64,000 bases of DNA from Liolophura sinensis. Taxonomy: Eukaryota; Mollusca; Polyplacophora; Chitonida; Chitonidae. How positions within the stretch are numbered: the stretch's first letter is position 1; every line of letters begins with the position of its first letter. Made by a program: the position numbers and the translations under genes. Below the pieces are notes generated by a model. That model ran no database searches. It worked only from the letters and a program-made list of their open reading frames with translations, and was not told the origin of the DNA. The stretch spans positions 55,477,187-55,541,186 of the forward strand of contig NC_088301.1 of assembly GCF_032854445.1 (NCBI RefSeq), in the 5' to 3' direction. This document shows positions 63,319-64,000 of this stretch, piece by piece.

Positions 63319-64000
63319 CTGAAAAAGTCATACAGGTATAAGCTTCCTTTTAGTGTATCTTACAAACTGTTATCACCTATATTTCCTTTAAATACATGAT
63401 TAATTGGGTTCAGGTCAATCTGACCAAAAACAAAAGTAACTTATATATCTTGTTATTATTTATATAAATGTGAAATGTCAGGATTTCCTTCATGACACTG
63501 AAGCAACCAGTAATGTTTCCTTGCCCTCACCTCTCAGAACTGAGCGCCAAGCAAGGCAGCCGGTACTTAGTGCCAATTTTAAAACCTTTGGTATGATCCG
63601 ATGTGGAACTGATCCTGAGGTCTCCCCACTTTGAGGTGCATGCTCTAACCATTAGGCCAATGAAGCGGTCCAAAGACCTACAGCTAAAAACATTGCTTAA
63701 CCTTCCTCAAATACACAAAATCATGATACTGTCAAAATATCATTAATATAGAATGTTATTATCTCATGGGTTATTGTTTCTACCTCTCACTAGAAAAATA
63801 TTTATGGAATTCAACCTTCACTGAGTAATATCCTCTATTTCTTTCAGCGTATCGAAGATAAATAACCTTATCACTGATATCTCATAATCTATGTTTCTTT
63901 AATTGGGTTTTACATAGTGTTCATCTTGACTTCAGAGACGCCTATCTAGCATACAACTGAAGAGATGAAAACAACGCACTGGCAGGGGTCAGCTGGCTTT
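63319..64000. other. Putative intron with SINE
   Basis: No exon recognised; contains the second-family SINE copy at 63475-63665. Confidence 0.4.
63475..63665 (-). mobile_element. Second tRNA-derived SINE family, copy 2
   Basis: Minus-strand head contains GGCCTAATGGTTAGAGCATG, with A-box character, followed by GGAGACCTCAGGATCAG. The internal block CACCTCTCAGAACTGAGCGC, then CAAG, aligns with 48455-48722. Confidence 0.65.

Noticed and set aside
1-64000. Bacterial operons, CRISPR arrays, structural tRNA or rRNA genes, viral inserts
   Set aside because: None seen. tRNA-like sequences are SINE heads, and gene structure is fully eukaryotic.

Overview
This is animal nuclear DNA. Genes are split into short exons with GT-AG introns, the DNA is AT-rich, and tRNA-derived SINEs and minisatellites are scattered through it. 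The SINE body and the form of the PQBP1 protein suggest a lophotrochozoan, probably a mollusc; this is inference, not proof. I saw no bacterial, viral, CRISPR or structural RNA gene features.

Layout. 1-3.5 kb: last coding exon and 3' UTR of an unidentified plus-strand gene. 3.5-13.7 kb: no confident gene, with SINE fragments. 13.8-20.1 kb (minus): complete nine-exon HEMK1, the mitochondrial release-factor glutamine methyltransferase. 20.4-24.3 kb (plus): complete seven-exon PQBP1, a WW-domain splicing factor. The two start codons are head to head, 309 bases apart, so they probably share a promoter. 29.0-41.8 kb (plus): sixteen-exon SLC6 neurotransmitter/amino-acid transporter. For all three genes, exon lengths and splice phases close exactly to a continuous reading frame (362, 296 and 729 codons before the stop; the short first SLC6 exon is the least certain).

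43.1-43.9 kb is a 45-bp minisatellite. From 46.1 to 63.3 kb, all on the minus strand, lies the most unusual part. Two upstream exons (63152-63318 and 62200-62853) encode a nuclear-type low-complexity protein and both end in phase 1. Downstream are five alternative endings, each opened by an acceptor that accepts phase 1 and each ending in its own stop: a BEN-domain pair of exons (58.8/57.6 kb), three exons related to the Crypton-derived tyrosine-recombinase-like domain (DUF3504; 54.6, 52.2 and 49.4 kb) and one exon rich in sumoylation-type KxE motifs (46.1 kb). This resembles lola or mod(mdg4) of flies, where one N-terminus is joined to interchangeable DNA-binding C-termini. It could instead be a row of separate small genes.

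The genes do not form a pathway. Shared themes are housekeeping (HEMK1, PQBP1), membrane transport (SLC6) and a putative family of chromatin or DNA-binding isoforms built from domesticated transposase-like parts.
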